Source: Lentzea xinjiangensis
GTDB taxonomy: Bacteria > Actinomycetota > Actinomycetes > Mycobacteriales > Pseudonocardiaceae
DNA length: 64,000 bases
Assembly: GCF_900110955.1 (NCBI RefSeq)
Contig: NZ_FOFR01000019.1
Location: 93,903-157,902, forward strand
Direction of reading: 5' to 3'
Below are positions 50,422-59,300 of the stretch, piece after piece. Position 1 is the first letter of the stretch. Each line of letters begins with the position of its first letter. The translations under genes and the position numbers were made by a program. The notes below the pieces were generated by a model, which ran no database searches, was not told where the DNA came from, and saw nothing but the letters and a program-made list of their open reading frames with translations.

Positions 50422-51355
50422 CCAGCTCGGCCCCGATCCGCGCGAGGTGGTCGCCGACTTCCGCTGACTCGACGGTCGCCGACTCGACGGTGACCAGGCC
50501 GCCCCAGCCGGCGACGTTGCGGGCGATGTCGAGCGGGCGCGGCGCCGTCAGCTCGACCCTGGTCCGCTCGCCCAGGTCCTCCACGACCGTGCAGTGGCGG
50601 CCGTGCTGGCGCCGGAACACGTCGAGGAACCGCGTGGGCACGAGGATCGACGCCGTGGTCCGCGACCGCCGTTCCTCCACCGTGTTCACGACCTCCTCCC
50701 AGGCGCCGGCCAGGTCGAAGTCCGGTGGCCGTGCGGCGGGCTCCCCGGTCGGGGTGGCGTCCAGGACCCGGTCGAGCCGGTACGTGCGCCGGCCCCGGGC
50801 CGTGCCGGCGACGAGGTACCAGGTGCCGTCCTTGTCGACGAGGCCCCACGGGTCGACCACGCGTGCGGACGGCGCCTCGCCGCGCTTGCGGTAGGTCAGC
50901 CGGACCCTGGTCTGCTTCACCACGGCTGCCTGCAGAACGGTGACCAGCTCCGGGCGGTCCTCCACGTCCTCGCCCCACCCCGCGGTGTCGACGATCGTCG
51001 CCTCGGCGGCGGCCTGCGCGTCGGCGCGGAACGTCCGCGGCAGCGCGCGCACCAGTTTGCGCAGCGCCGACTTGATCTCCGGGGCGACGGCGGCGGTGGG
51101 TCCGGCGACCAGGAACAGCGCCTGCGCCTCCGCCGAGGTCAGGCCGCTGAGATCGGTGCGCGCGCCGCCGATCAGCGACCAGCCGCCGCCCCGGCCCGGC
51201 CGGGGGTACACGGGGACGCCCGCCGCCGAGAGCGCTTCGAGGTCGCGCCGGGCGGTGGCCGGTGAGACCTCGAGCTCCTCCGCCAGTTCGGCGGCGGTGA
51301 TCTGACCACGGCCCTGCATCAGCAGCAGGGTGGCGACGAGGCGGTCTGCGCGCAT
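50375..51355 (-). CDS. WYL-domain DeoR-type transcriptional regulator
   Basis: A 326-residue regulator. The N-terminal HTH_11 (VATLLLMQGRGQITAAELAEELEVSPATARRDLEAL) is followed by a WYL domain with WYLVAGTARGRRTYRLDRV near residue 195 and a C-terminal WCX-like part. WYL domains bind nucleic acid or nucleotide ligands. The 3' end overlaps the convergent RHH-ClpN gene by 47 bp. Divergent from a VOC gene, with a long palindrome between the two starts that is the likely operator. Confidence 0.9.
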   Translation of the reverse strand: MRADRLVATLLLMQGRGQITAAELAEELEVSPATARRDLEALSAAGVPVYPRPGRGGGWSLIGGARTDLSGLTSAEAQALFLVAGPTAAVAPEIKSALRKLVRALPRTFRADAQAAAEATIVDTAGWGEDVEDRPELVTVLQAAVVKQTRVRLTYRKRGEAPSARVVDPWGLVDKDGTWYLVAGTARGRRTYRLDRVLDATPTGEPAARPPDFDLAGAWEEVVNTVEERRSRTTASILVPTRFLDVFRRQHGRHCTVVEDLGERTRVELTAPRPLDIARNVAGWGGLVTVESATVESAEVGDHLARIGAELVSRYRPAPPAGPAEP

Positions 51356-51373
51356 TTCTCCAGGCTTCCGCTG

Positions 51374-51398
51374 AAAGTGCTCACTGGATGAGCACTTT
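51374..51398. promoter_or_regulatory. 10-5-10 inverted repeat operator between the WYL and VOC genes
   Basis: AAAGTGCTCA and TGAGCACTTT are exact reverse complements separated by 5 bp, in the 89-bp gap between the divergent starts. It begins 18 bp upstream of the WYL start codon. It is the obvious binding site for the WYL regulator controlling both genes. Confidence 0.8.
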
Positions 51399-51444
51399 AA
51401 GGCCGAGGGTGGTGGACATCAGCCGGACGAGTTCAGGAGCCGAG

Positions 51445-51855
51445 ATGTTGCGAGGAATGTCGACCGTGTCCTACTTCGCCGACGACGTGGCGCAGGCGCG
51501 TGCCTGGTACACGTCGTTCCTCGGGGAGGCCTACTTCGAGCGGCACGCGCCCGACGGCGTGCTGGCCTACGCCGAGTTCAGGATCGGTGACCACGAGGCG
51601 GAGCTGGGCATCGTGGACCGCCGCTTCGAGGTGACGCCGTCCGCGGGGCCGGGCGGGGAGGTCGTCTACTGGGCCGTGGACGACCTGGACGCGGTGTTGA
51701 CCAGGTTGGCGGAGCTGGGCGCACGGGTGCACGACGAGCCTCGCGTGCGCGGTGAGGGGTTCGTGACGGCGTCCGTGGTCGACCCGTTCGGCAACATCCT
51801 CGGTGTCATGACGAACGCGCATTACTCGTCGATCGTGGACCGCCACCGCGGCTGA
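51445..51855 (+). CDS. VOC (glyoxalase/bleomycin-resistance fold) protein
   Basis: A 136-residue single-domain vicinal-oxygen-chelate protein: STVSYFADDVAQARAWYTSFLG at the start and VDPFGNILGVM at the end, with the paired beta-alpha-beta-beta-beta units between. Metal ligands cannot be assigned with certainty. GGAG lies 5 bp before the ATG at 51445; an ATG at 51457 is an alternative. It is controlled with the divergent WYL regulator. Such pairs are common in actinomycetes; the substrate is unknown. Confidence 0.85.
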   Translation: MLRGMSTVSYFADDVAQARAWYTSFLGEAYFERHAPDGVLAYAEFRIGDHEAELGIVDRRFEVTPSAGPGGEVVYWAVDDLDAVLTRLAELGARVHDEPRVRGEGFVTASVVDPFGNILGVMTNAHYSSIVDRHRG

Positions 51856-51872
51856 GCGAATATCCTGCGGTG

Positions 51873-52346
51873 ATGACGACTCGGCTCGCCATCACCGGAC
51901 ATCGTGGCCTCTCCGCCGAGATCGAGGCGGAGATCGACCGCATGATCCGCGCCGCCGTGGCGGAGAGCGGCGACGTCGTGGGCGTGTCGTGCCTGGCGGA
52001 CGGCGCGGACGCGGTCTTCGCGGAGGCAGTGCTCGACGCGGACGGATCGCTCATCGCCGTGCTGCCGGCCGTGGAGTACCGCGCCACGCTGCCCGACGCC
52101 TACCAACCCGTCTACGACCGGTTGCTGGCCCGTGCGGACGAGGTCGTGCAGCTACCGTTCGTCACGCCCGACCCCCACGCCTACATGGAGGCGGGCAAGC
52201 GAATGGTCGACGAGTCCGACTCGTTGCTCGCGGTCTGGGACGGGCTGCCCGGCCGCGGTGCCGGCGGCACGGCCGACGTGGTCGCCTATGCGCGGTCGAG
52301 GGGAGTGCCCGTCACCGTTCTCTGGCCCGAGGGGGCCCAGCGGTGA
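51873..52346 (+). CDS. SLOG-type Rossmann nucleotide-binding protein
   Basis: A 157-residue protein. LAITGHRGLSAEIEAEI at the N-terminus, GVSCLADGADAVFAEAVL near 40, and SDSLLAVWDGLPGRGAGGTADVVAYA near 120 show a SLOG/DprA-like Rossmann fold that binds nucleotide-type ligands. TATCCT (51861-51866) ends 6 bp before the ATG, so the message is probably leaderless. A GTG at 51870 is an alternative start. A cysteine phosphatase gene follows 50 bp downstream on the same strand. SLOG domains often act as ligand sensors in bacterial conflict systems, but a simple metabolic role is equally open. Confidence 0.72.
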   Translation: MTTRLAITGHRGLSAEIEAEIDRMIRAAVAESGDVVGVSCLADGADAVFAEAVLDADGSLIAVLPAVEYRATLPDAYQPVYDRLLARADEVVQLPFVTPDPHAYMEAGKRMVDESDSLLAVWDGLPGRGAGGTADVVAYARSRGVPVTVLWPEGAQR

Positions 52347-52396
52347 GGACGCGCCGGAAGGCGGCCGGGGTGAGGACGAAGAGTGGGGGTTCTCCG

Positions 52397-52804
52397 ATGA
52401 GAACAGTGGAACTGCCCGACGGCGCTGTCGTCACCGGGCGCGGTCTGCGGAACGGCACGCTCGTGTCGCCGCACCCGGACTACGGGGTGTACTTGCAGCC
52501 GCGCGCCGTCGACGTGCCGTGGCCGCACGACTGGATCGACTGGCCGGACTTCCGCCTGCCCCGTGACCACGGCGCCGCCATCGCGATGATCCGCGCGTTG
52601 CACGCACGGGCGCTCTCGGGTGAGCGCGTCGAGGTGGCGTGCAGCGGTGGCGTCGGGCGCACCGGAACCGTGATCTCGTGCCTCGCCGTCCTGGCCGGTG
52701 TGCCGGCGGCGGAGGCCGTGGCGTGGACGCGGGCGCACTACCACCGGCGAGCGGTGGAGACGCCGTGGCAGAAGCGCTGGGTCAGGCGGTTCCCCGCCGG
52801 TTAG
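52397..52804 (+). CDS. Cysteine-based protein phosphatase-like protein
   Basis: A 135-residue protein with the CX5R P-loop in VEVACSGGVGRTGTVISCLA; the catalytic Cys is at residue 82. The residue before Cys is Ala instead of the usual His. The Asp in WIDWPDFRLP may serve as the general acid. It is close to actinobacterial protein-tyrosine-phosphatase-like proteins of unknown substrate. It is likely co-transcribed with the SLOG gene and converges on the MOSC gene with a 4-bp overlap. Confidence 0.75.
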   Translation: MRTVELPDGAVVTGRGLRNGTLVSPHPDYGVYLQPRAVDVPWPHDWIDWPDFRLPRDHGAAIAMIRALHARALSGERVEVACSGGVGRTGTVISCLAVLAGVPAAEAVAWTRAHYHRRAVETPWQKRWVRRFPAG

Positions 52805-53469
52805 GAGTCGAGCGTGGTGCTCGTGCGCCTGTGCACGAGCTCGACCACCTCCGGCGGCACCGAGTCGCCCGCCTCCAGCAGCCTGGGCAGCAGGCCGGCG
52901 TCGGTGAGGAGAGCGCGGAAGAACAGCCCGACCGTGATGTCGTGGTCCGGCCGGTGCACCACCGCGATCTCGTCGCCGGTCGCGACCGAACCGGCCTCCA
53001 GCACGCGGAAGTAGGCGCCGGGCCGCTCCGCGCGCGTGAACCGCTTCACCCACCCGCGCTGCTCCAGGAACCCCGCGAAGGTCTTGCACGGGATGCGCGG
53101 CGCGGTGACCTCCAGCAACGCGGTGCCGACCCGCCACCGCTCGCCGACCAGGGCGTGCGTGTGGTCGATGCCCTGCGTGGTGAGGTTCTCGCCGAACTGG
53201 CCGTTGCGCAGCTCGGCGCCGAGCTCGCCCTGCCACCAGTCGAGGTCCTCGCGGGCGTAGCCGTAGACGGCCTGGTGGTCACCGCCGTGGTGGGCCTGGT
53301 CGGCGATCGCGTCACCCTCCACACCGCTGCCGGAGCTGCCCTTCGGGCCGGGTGCGCTCACCCGCAGCGGCCCCGGCACCGGGCGCTTGTCGATGCCGGT
53401 GGTTCCCACCTGGGCGTAGTCGACCGGGAGCGTCTGCTGGGCGATGTTGAGCGAGAGCACTACGGGCAT
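52801..53469 (-). CDS. MOSC-domain protein (YiiM-like)
   Basis: A 222-residue protein. The MOSC core has GVEGDAIADQAHHGGDHQAVYGY near residue 50, NGQFGENLTTQGID, and the conserved Cys in PRIPCKTFAGFL. YiiM-type proteins reduce N-hydroxylated compounds with the help of a molybdenum cofactor. It is followed upstream by a MerR gene on the same strand with a 9-bp gap. Confidence 0.9.
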   Translation of the reverse strand: MPVVLSLNIAQQTLPVDYAQVGTTGIDKRPVPGPLRVSAPGPKGSSGSGVEGDAIADQAHHGGDHQAVYGYAREDLDWWQGELGAELRNGQFGENLTTQGIDHTHALVGERWRVGTALLEVTAPRIPCKTFAGFLEQRGWVKRFTRAERPGAYFRVLEAGSVATGDEIAVVHRPDHDITVGLFFRALLTDAGLLPRLLEAGDSVPPEVVELVHRRTSTTLDS

Positions 53470-53478
53470 GGTCCGAGG

Positions 53479-53868
53479 TTATGTGCCGACGGCGCCGGGG
53501 GCGATCGAATTGACGTAGTCCTGGTAGCGGCCCACCTTGCGGGTGATCAGGTCCAGGCACCCCTGAAGCCGCTCCATCCGCCGGCGGACGCGGTCCTGGT
53601 GCTCCTTGAGGATGTCCAGGCGCTGCGGCTCGTTGCCGTCGCCCTCGCGGACCAGCTCGGTGTAGCGGCGGATCTCCTGCACCGGCATCCCGGACATGCG
53701 CAGCATGACGCACATCCGCAGCCAGTCGACGTCCTGCTCCGTGTACACCCGGCGGCCGCCCGGTCCTCTGTGGACTTCATGGGCGAGGATGCCTTCTTTC
53801 TCGTAGAAGCGCAGCGCGTGGACGCTCAGCCCGGTGCGTTCGGCGACCTGCCCGATGCTCAACTGCAT
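53479..53868 (-). CDS. MerR-family transcriptional regulator
   Basis: A 129-residue MerR protein: LSIGQVAERTGLSVHALRFYEKEGIL followed by GGRRVYTEQDVDWLRMCVMLR and a C-terminal coiled-coil (ILKEHQDRVRRRMERLQGCLDL). No Cys-rich metal site is present. Such regulators commonly face an aldo/keto reductase gene, and the remnant of one lies directly divergent here. The ATG at 53868 was chosen by homology. Confidence 0.9.
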   Translation of the reverse strand: MQLSIGQVAERTGLSVHALRFYEKEGILAHEVHRGPGGRRVYTEQDVDWLRMCVMLRMSGMPVQEIRRYTELVREGDGNEPQRLDILKEHQDRVRRRMERLQGCLDLITRKVGRYQDYVNSIAPGAVGT

Positions 53869-53889
53869 GCGTCCGAGCACAGGTGCGCG

Positions 53890-54419
53890 TCCTCGGCCAC
53901 GGCCGCTCTTGGCCTCGAGTCCGGGGAGACCGTCGGCAAGCTCCTCAAGGGCCGCCGCGACGACGCCGTGCCGGCCACGAAGGTGCACTTCCCGCTGGGG
54001 AGGGCGCAACCGCAGCGGCAACTCGCGGCGCTACGTGCTCTGCGCGGTGGAGGACGGCCTGCGGCGCCAGGGCACCGGCTGGGTCGACGCCTACCGGGTG
54101 CACCGGCCGGACTACCGCACCGACGTCGAGGCGCACCACATGCCGCTCGACCGCGGGCTGATGCGGTTCCGCGCCGAGCAGCCGCCGTACTCGCTGCCGG
54201 CGCGCGGCGGCCGAGGCGTTCCGCGCGACGCTCACCCCGGAGCGGTTCGACGAGTCGCTGCCCGGCAACGTGGAACAGTTCGCCGCCGTGGAGCAGTTCG
54301 CTCAGCTCGCCGACGAGATCGTGCCGCCCGGCGTCGACACCTGCCACGTGCACGGGGTCTGGAAGCCCGCGTCGCCGGTGGACGTGCACCGGCGACGCAG
54401 GCCCCTCGATCAGCGCTGA
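53890..54419 (+). pseudogene. Frameshifted aldo/keto reductase remnant
   Basis: Aldo/keto reductase similarity runs through three frames in order: LGLESGETVGKLLKGRRDD and ATKVHFPLG (frame 1, ~53899-54003), SRRYVLCAVEDGLRRQGT and VDAYRVHRPDYRTDVE then EQPPYSLPA (frame 2, to ~54200), and a tail with VEQFAQLADEIVPPGVD (frame 3, to the TGA at 54417). The N-terminal strand and much of the middle of the ~320-residue barrel are missing. It was probably the regulated partner of the divergent MerR gene and is no longer functional. Confidence 0.8.
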
Positions 54420-54420
54420 C

Positions 54421-55530
54421 TCACCACTGCTGGGTGCTCAGGCCGGTGCCCTGGTAGATCTGGTCGAACCCGTTGCCGTCGTTGTCGTCGGTGTAGACGA
54501 CGGTGATGCGGCCCCACGGGTCGACGCCGACGGCGGGCTCGTCCTGCCTGCCGGTGGCGGTCGAGACCGTGAGCTGGGTGGTGGTGCCGTCGGGGTTGTA
54601 GACCTGCGTGTGGACGTCCTGCGCCTCCGCCGTGGTCACCGCGACGCCGAGCTGGTCGTCGATGCCGATCTGCGGGTCGGCGCCGGTGGTCACGGCGTCC
54701 GCGGTGCCCCGTGCCGCACCGGCGGCGGTGAACGACCGCGAGCGCACCCCGGACTGCTCCCAGGCGACCGCGAAGTCGCCGTTGAAGCTGGCCGCCACGG
54801 CGGGGCGCTTGCCCTGCCCCGTCGTGGTCTGCGCCTGCTTCACCCCTCCGGACGGGGTGACGATCTTGCGGGCCACGGCCGCGTCCGCCTCCCACACCAC
54901 GACCGCGTTGCCGGCGGCGCCCATCGCGACCTGGGGCTTCGCGTGCGTGCCGCCCGCGTTGTTGAGCTGGGCCTCGTAGGACTTCGACGAGATGGACGCG
55001 AACATGCCGACCCGCACCGTGGACGGGCCGGTGCCCTGCTGGTCCTCCCACACGACCGCGAAGCCGCCGGTGTCCGGGTCCGCCGCGACGCTGGGGAAGT
55101 GCTGCTGGCCGTCGGCGCTGGCGTTGGCCCTGCCCGAGCCCGACACGGTCCCGGACGCGCTGACGGAGCGGACCGCGATGTTGTAGTAACCGTTGCCGTC
55201 CGCGTCCTCCGACCACACGACGACGGCGGTGCCGTTCTCGTGCAGCGACACGTCGGGCTGCCAGTGGCGCCAGTTGCCGGTGCCGCCGCTGGAGAGCTTC
55301 TTCTCGTAGACGGAGGTTCCCTCTTTGTAGAGCCGGATCCAGACGTCGGAGTGGAGCGGGTCGGCGGGGTCGGTGCTGTCCCGGTCGTCCTCCCACACGA
55401 CGGCGGTGTAGCCGTTGCGGGTGGCCGAGACGGACGCGTTGTCCTGGTCTCCGGCCGACTCGCTGTTGACCGTGGACCACGTCATCGGGGCGGGGGCGAG
55501 CAGGAGGCTCGCGATCAGCAGTGTCTTCAC
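54421..55530 (-). CDS. Exported repeat protein, propeller-like
   Basis: A 369-residue secreted protein with signal sequence KTLLIASLLLAPAPMTWS. The mature part consists of about seven repeats of ~45-50 residues, each with the pattern A-VVWEDDRD/VVWSEDADGNGYYNI/VVWEDQQGTG, that is V-V-W-x-D, consistent with a beta-propeller. No catalytic residues are recognised. GTG at 55530 places the signal peptide at the N-terminus; a TTG at 55587 would add an Arg-rich leader. The function is unknown. Confidence 0.7.
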   Translation of the reverse strand: MKTLLIASLLLAPAPMTWSTVNSESAGDQDNASVSATRNGYTAVVWEDDRDSTDPADPLHSDVWIRLYKEGTSVYEKKLSSGGTGNWRHWQPDVSLHENGTAVVVWSEDADGNGYYNIAVRSVSASGTVSGSGRANASADGQQHFPSVAADPDTGGFAVVWEDQQGTGPSTVRVGMFASISSKSYEAQLNNAGGTHAKPQVAMGAAGNAVVVWEADAAVARKIVTPSGGVKQAQTTTGQGKRPAVAASFNGDFAVAWEQSGVRSRSFTAAGAARGTADAVTTGADPQIGIDDQLGVAVTTAEAQDVHTQVYNPDGTTTQLTVSTATGRQDEPAVGVDPWGRITVVYTDDNDGNGFDQIYQGTGLSTQQW

Positions 55531-55876
55531 GGTGCCTGCAATCCGGGGTTGTCCGCCTCGACGACGTAACTGCCGACGGTTCTTCAACTCGAGTTACACC
55601 GCTCGTTTGACAGACCCGGCATAGGAGCTAGGCCGTCATAGCAACCGGGACAAGGCGTTCGACCAGGCGATGTCGCAGCACATGGCCGAGCGCGTTGGTG
55701 CGGAGATCACCTACATCGCGGCGAGCCACGCCTCTACGCGACGTAACCCGGCGTCGCCGCCGAGGTCATTGCCAACGCCGCGAACACCGCCACCAGCGCC
55801 GGTTGACGTACGGCGATCTCATCGTGCCTCCGCACGAGTTGGCCCCGTGTTCCGGAGAGTGTTCCGAACGCCGATC

Positions 55877-56215
55877 ATGCCCTTCCAGGTTGCGCTGTGG
55901 ATCGAGCTGCTCGCGGCGGGACAGGGAGGCCTTCAAGGTGCTCTTCTCGCTACGGGAGAACGGCATCGACGCATCGACGTGCTCGGTGTCGTCGCCATCG
56001 GACTTGTCGTCTCGCTGGAGGCAGCCTGCTGCGCGGACATCGTGCTCGGCCAACAACCGGGAGTGCTCTGGAAGAACTGGTACCTGCTGGTGGTCGGCTG
56101 CGATCTTCGGCATGACGCTGCAGCCGGTGCTCGCACGAGTCGACTGGATGATCACAGGCCTCGACGCGGTGGAATTACTGTCGGCCCGACGGCCAAGATG
56201 GTCCCTGCAGGTTAG
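55877..56215 (+). pseudogene. Frameshifted TRIC/UPF0126 membrane protein remnant
   Basis: One frame reads ELLAAGQGGLQGALLATGER and RRIDVLGVVAIGLVVSLEAA then ADIVLGQQPGVLWKNWYLLVV, which follows the UPF0126 (trimeric intracellular cation channel) pattern up to its RDvLLGxxP motif. After that the match continues in a second frame as RVDWMITGLDAVELLSARRP. The usual GGG-RD is replaced by EAACCAD and the first half is poor, so the gene has decayed. The rest of the ~840-bp gap (55531-56371) holds no intact gene that I can support. Confidence 0.55.
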
Positions 56216-56371
56216 GTACTGCGAGGACACTTTTGTGATCTTGCGGAGTCCTGCTGGGTCGAGCATCATCCGGCTGCTCCGGCGCACATCCCGTGTGAAT
56301 GTCTACGTTGTACTGTTGGCTGGTCTTCTTTGCCACGGACCAAATGTGCCGCCGGGTAGCCGACCTCACCG

Positions 56372-59300
56372 GTGTCACCACCTCCAGATGCCGTGGGCGA
56401 AATGCCGTGTCCAGTGCCGCAGCTTCTCTCCTCTCCTGGTCATGCGCCTGAGGCCATCTGGCGGCGCCTGGCATCCGAACGGGGGAGCGCGCGGCAGCGC
56501 CTTGTGATCCGCCAGGCGCTGGCCGATGCCCGGCTCACTCCGGCAGACGTCGACGTGGTCGAGGCGCACGGCACCGGAACTCCGCTCGGTGACCTGATCG
56601 AGGCGCAGGCCATCGCTGCCGTCTACGGCGGGTCGCGGCAACGGCCGCTGCGTCTGGGCTCGATCAAGTCAAACATCGGGCACACCCAGGCGGCGGCCGG
56701 TGTGGCCGGCGTGATCAAGATGGTGCTGGCGATGCGACATGAAATGTTGCCCAGAACCCTGCACGCGGAACGACCGCTGAGCCAGATCGACTGGGAGGCG
56801 GCCTCGGTGTCGCTGCTGACCGCGAGCGAGGCCTGGCTGTCGCAGGACCGTCCGCGCCGCGCCGCGGTGTCGTCCTTCGGCATCAGCGGCACCAACGCCC
56901 ACGTCGTCCTCGAGCAGGCCGCGGGCAAGGCACCCGCTGACGAGCACGCCGGTGCCGTGCCGGTGCCAGTCCTGCTTTCGGCCCGGTCCGCCGGCGAGCT
57001 CGACCAGCACGCCGCCCGTCTGCTGGCCGCGATCGAGAGCACGCCGGAGCTGGGGGTCGCGGACGTCGCCGCCACGCTGGCCGGTCGCTCGACCTTCCCG
57101 CACCGCGCCGGGTTCGCCGCCGCCGACCGGGCAGAACTGTCGGCCGGACTGCGCTCCCTCTCCGGCCGGCACGCCGCCGGTGAACCCGTGACGGCCTTCC
57201 TCTTCTCCGGACAGGGGTCGCAGCGCTCGGGGATGGGCCGCGAGCTGTCCTGGCACCACCCGGTGTTCGCGGACGCGCTGGCCGAGGTGGCGGCGGGGTT
57301 CGGGATCTCGCCGAAGCGGTTGACCGGTGACCAGGTGCACGAAACCGATTTCGCCCAGCCCGCGCTGTTCGCGTTCCAGGTGGCGCTCTACCGCCTGCTG
57401 GAGTCGTGGGACGTCCGGCCCGACTACGTCGCAGGCCATTCCCTCGGTGAGATCACGGCCGCGCACGTGGCGAATGCGCTCACGCTCGACGACGCGTGTG
57501 AGCTGATCGCCATCCGCACCAGGTGGACGCAGCGGATGCCGGACGGCGGGGCCATGGTGTCGATCCGGTTGCCCGAAGAGCAGGTCCGGCCCCACCTGAC
57601 CGCAGGCGTCGACATCGCCGCGGTGAACAACAGCCGATCGGTGGTGCTGTCGGGCGTCGAGTCCGAGGTGCGGGCGATCGTCGAAGTCCTCGGTGCGAAG
57701 CACACCAGGCTTCAGATCAACCGCGCCTTCCACTCGCCGCTGGTGGATCCGGTCCTGGACGGCTTCGGACGTGACGCCACCGGTGTCGTCGCGTCGCCGC
57801 CGGGGATCCCGCTGGTGTCGACGGTCACCGGGAAACTGGTGACGGGCGAGATGACCTCGCGGCACTGGGGCGAACACCTGCGTGGCACGGTGCGCTTCGC
57901 CGACGCAATGGCGGAGTTGGAATCGCTTGGTGTCACGACATTCCTGGAAGTCGGTCCGACCGCCGCACTCACGGCGACGGCCGACCTGCCCGTCATTCCG
58001 GTGTGCACGCGCGATCGACCGGAGGCCGCCGGATTCGCGGAAGCGCTGGCCCGGATGTTCGACCGCGGCGCACCCGTCGGCTGGAACGCCCGTGGCCGAC
58101 ACGTCGCGTTGCCCACCTACCCCTTCCAGCGCGAGCGGTTTTGGGCCGCGCGGTCCAGGCGCGCCGCGGGAGGCGCGCACCCGGTGCTGGGCACGTGGGT
58201 AAAGCTCCCCGACGGCAGCCACGCCGCCACGGGAACGATCTCGACCCGCGACCTGCCCTGGCTCGCCGACCACGAGGTGCAGGGCCGCACGATCCTGCCC
58301 GGCACGGCGTACGTCGACCTGCTCGCGTCAGCGGCGCGCCAGACCGGCCACCAGCGGATCGGTGAGCTGGTCCTGCACGCCCCGCTGGTCGTTCCGGACG
58401 GCACCCCGGTCACGCTGAGCGTCGTCGTCGCGGTCGACGGCGCGGTCGAGGTGCACGCTCGGGACGAACACGGCGAGTGGGCGTACCACGCCAGCGGAAT
58501 GTTGCTGGAGAACGGGGTCGCGGCCTCCTCCGCGCCCCCGTGGCCGTCTACCGAGGCCCGGCGACAGGAAACCGACGGGTTCTACGACCGCCTCGGCGAG
58601 ACCGGGTTCGGCTACGGGCCGGCGTTCCAGGGTGTGCGTGAGGTGTGGACCGACGACAGGCACGTCTACTCCCGTGTCGTGCTTCCGGTGGCCGCGGACG
58701 CCTTCGTGCTGCACCCGGCGTTGTTCGACGCGGCGTTGCACGCCGGGGGTTTCGCTGGACCGCCGCGCACACCCGCGGTGCCGTTCACCTTCACCGGGGT
58801 TCAGGTGTACGCCGAAGGGAAGGGCGAACTGCGCGTCCGGATCACGCCGACGAGCAAGGACACCTTCTCCCTGATCGCCACCGACCCGTCGGGTGCGGTC
58901 GTTGTGACGGTGGAATCGCTCGTGATGCGACCTGCCGCCGAAGCCGTGCCGGTCGCCGCCCCGCTCGTCCTCGACTGGGCGCCCCTGCCCCTGACCGAGG
59001 GCGCCGCGGTCGAGCACGAGGTCGTCCGGCTGGCGGCAGAGCCCCGGCTGCACGACGTGCTGCGTCTCGTCCAGGACCGGGCGCGGCGGCCGGAACCGCC
59101 TCTCCTGGTGGTGGTCACCTCCGGCGCGACGGGGATGGGCGGGAGCACTGCGGATCCGGCCGCGGCGGCGCTCTGGGGCTTGGTCCGCGCGGCGCGTGCG
59201 GAGCACCCCGGCCGCTTCGTGCTGGTCGACGCCGAACCCGGCGACAAGCTCTCCGCCGATCTCCTGGCTCGGATCGCGCGCAGCGGTGAACCCGAGATCC

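Noticed and set aside
56372..59290. Functional PKS module
   Set aside because: The KS half with the active-site Cys, the NADPH-binding KR half, and the ACP are missing, so it cannot run a chain-extension cycle by itself.
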